Shown here piece by piece: positions 5,791 to 6,075 of a DNA stretch of 6,075 bases (positions are counted from its first letter, which is position 1; every line of letters starts with the position of its first letter). The position numbers were made by a program, and so were the translations under genes. The stretch is from positions 1 to 6,075 of the forward strand of contig JAKAMP010000195.1 of assembly GCA_021812865.1 (NCBI GenBank), written 5' to 3'. Source of the DNA: Bacteroidota bacterium. GTDB lineage: Bacteria; Bacteroidota; Bacteroidia; Bacteroidales; JAAYUG01. The notes beneath the pieces are model-generated. The model had not been told where the DNA came from, ran no database searches, and saw nothing but the letters and a program-made list of their open reading frames with translations.

Positions 5791-6075
5791 ATGAAAAAGA
5801 TCTACTTGCTGATGATCGCGATCTCCATGGGTGGTTTTCTTTTCTCACAAAGCATCTCCAGGAGTGTTATTGCCAGTGCGGGCGACTATTTTGCCAATGG
5901 ATCCGTATCGGTAAGCTGGACCCTCGGAGACCTGGCAACCGAAACTCTTTCTTCAGGAAGTCTTGTTCTTACGCAGGGCTTTCAACAACCCGATACCATT
6001 AAAGGCACTAATTCGGTGGTTCCTGATTTTCCATCTCAGGGATTCAGTATAAAAGTTTACCCAAACCCGGCCACC
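5791..6075 (+). CDS. Secreted protein with type IX secretion (T9SS) C-terminal sorting domain, partial
   Basis: The frame is open for 95 codons from ATG 5791 and runs off the window. Residues 1-19 look like a Sec signal peptide (MKK, hydrophobic core, FS-Q cleavage region). The short mature domain contains VIASAGDYF, SVSWTLGDL (residues 40-48) and LTQGFQQP (60-67), a pattern familiar from small Bacteroidota proteins consisting of little more than this domain and a sorting tail. After a short linker, IKVYPNPAT (87-95) is the first strand of a type A T9SS C-terminal domain, which directs passage across the outer membrane and is normally cleaved with attachment to the surface. About 70-80 further residues would be expected to the right. 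The function of the N-terminal domain is unknown. Confidence 0.85.
   Translation, partial: MKKIYLLMIAISMGGFLFSQSISRSVIASAGDYFANGSVSVSWTLGDLATETLSSGSLVLTQGFQQPDTIKGTNSVVPDFPSQGFSIKVYPNPAT

Overview
The window comes from a Bacteroidota genome, most likely an anaerobic or facultative member of Bacteroidales or a related uncultured group; genus cannot be read from it. The evidence is a type IX secretion sorting-signal protein at the right edge, a Bacteroidota-type ResB, a large AsmA-family protein, promoter-like elements of the TAnnTTTG class, and starts without strong Shine-Dalgarno sequences. I see no mobile element, CRISPR array, tRNA or rRNA.

Left half (minus strand): a ResB-type cytochrome c maturation gene occupies 15-1281 but is split by a one-base frameshift near 367-369. 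Its stop is followed by an SD-like sequence and the first two bases of a possible ATG at the window edge, where the partner ccsA would be expected. Upstream of it, and separated by a strong intrinsic terminator (1416-1445), is a six-heme c-type cytochrome lipoprotein (1470-2630) with a short collagen-like Gly-X-Y linker between its lipid anchor and heme domain. The ResB/CcsA pair (System II) attaches heme to CXXCH motifs outside the cytoplasmic membrane, so the two genes make functional sense together.

Middle: a 251-bp divergent intergenic region (2631-2881) holds two overlapping inverted repeats. One has the 5-6-5 layout of CRP/FNR-family operators and lies about 70 bp before the cytochrome start.

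Right half (plus strand): a 927-residue AsmA-family membrane protein (2882-5665) ends in an almost perfectly regular 11-residue (hendecad) alanine/charged repeat tail of about 108 residues. After a 125-bp gap with a good Bacteroidota-type promoter, a small secreted protein begins (5791) and runs off the window at the start of its type IX sorting domain.

Nothing here amounts to a demonstrably new system. The observations most worth checking are the hendecad tail, the frameshift in resB, the collagen-linked multiheme lipoprotein, and the palindromes in the divergent promoter region.
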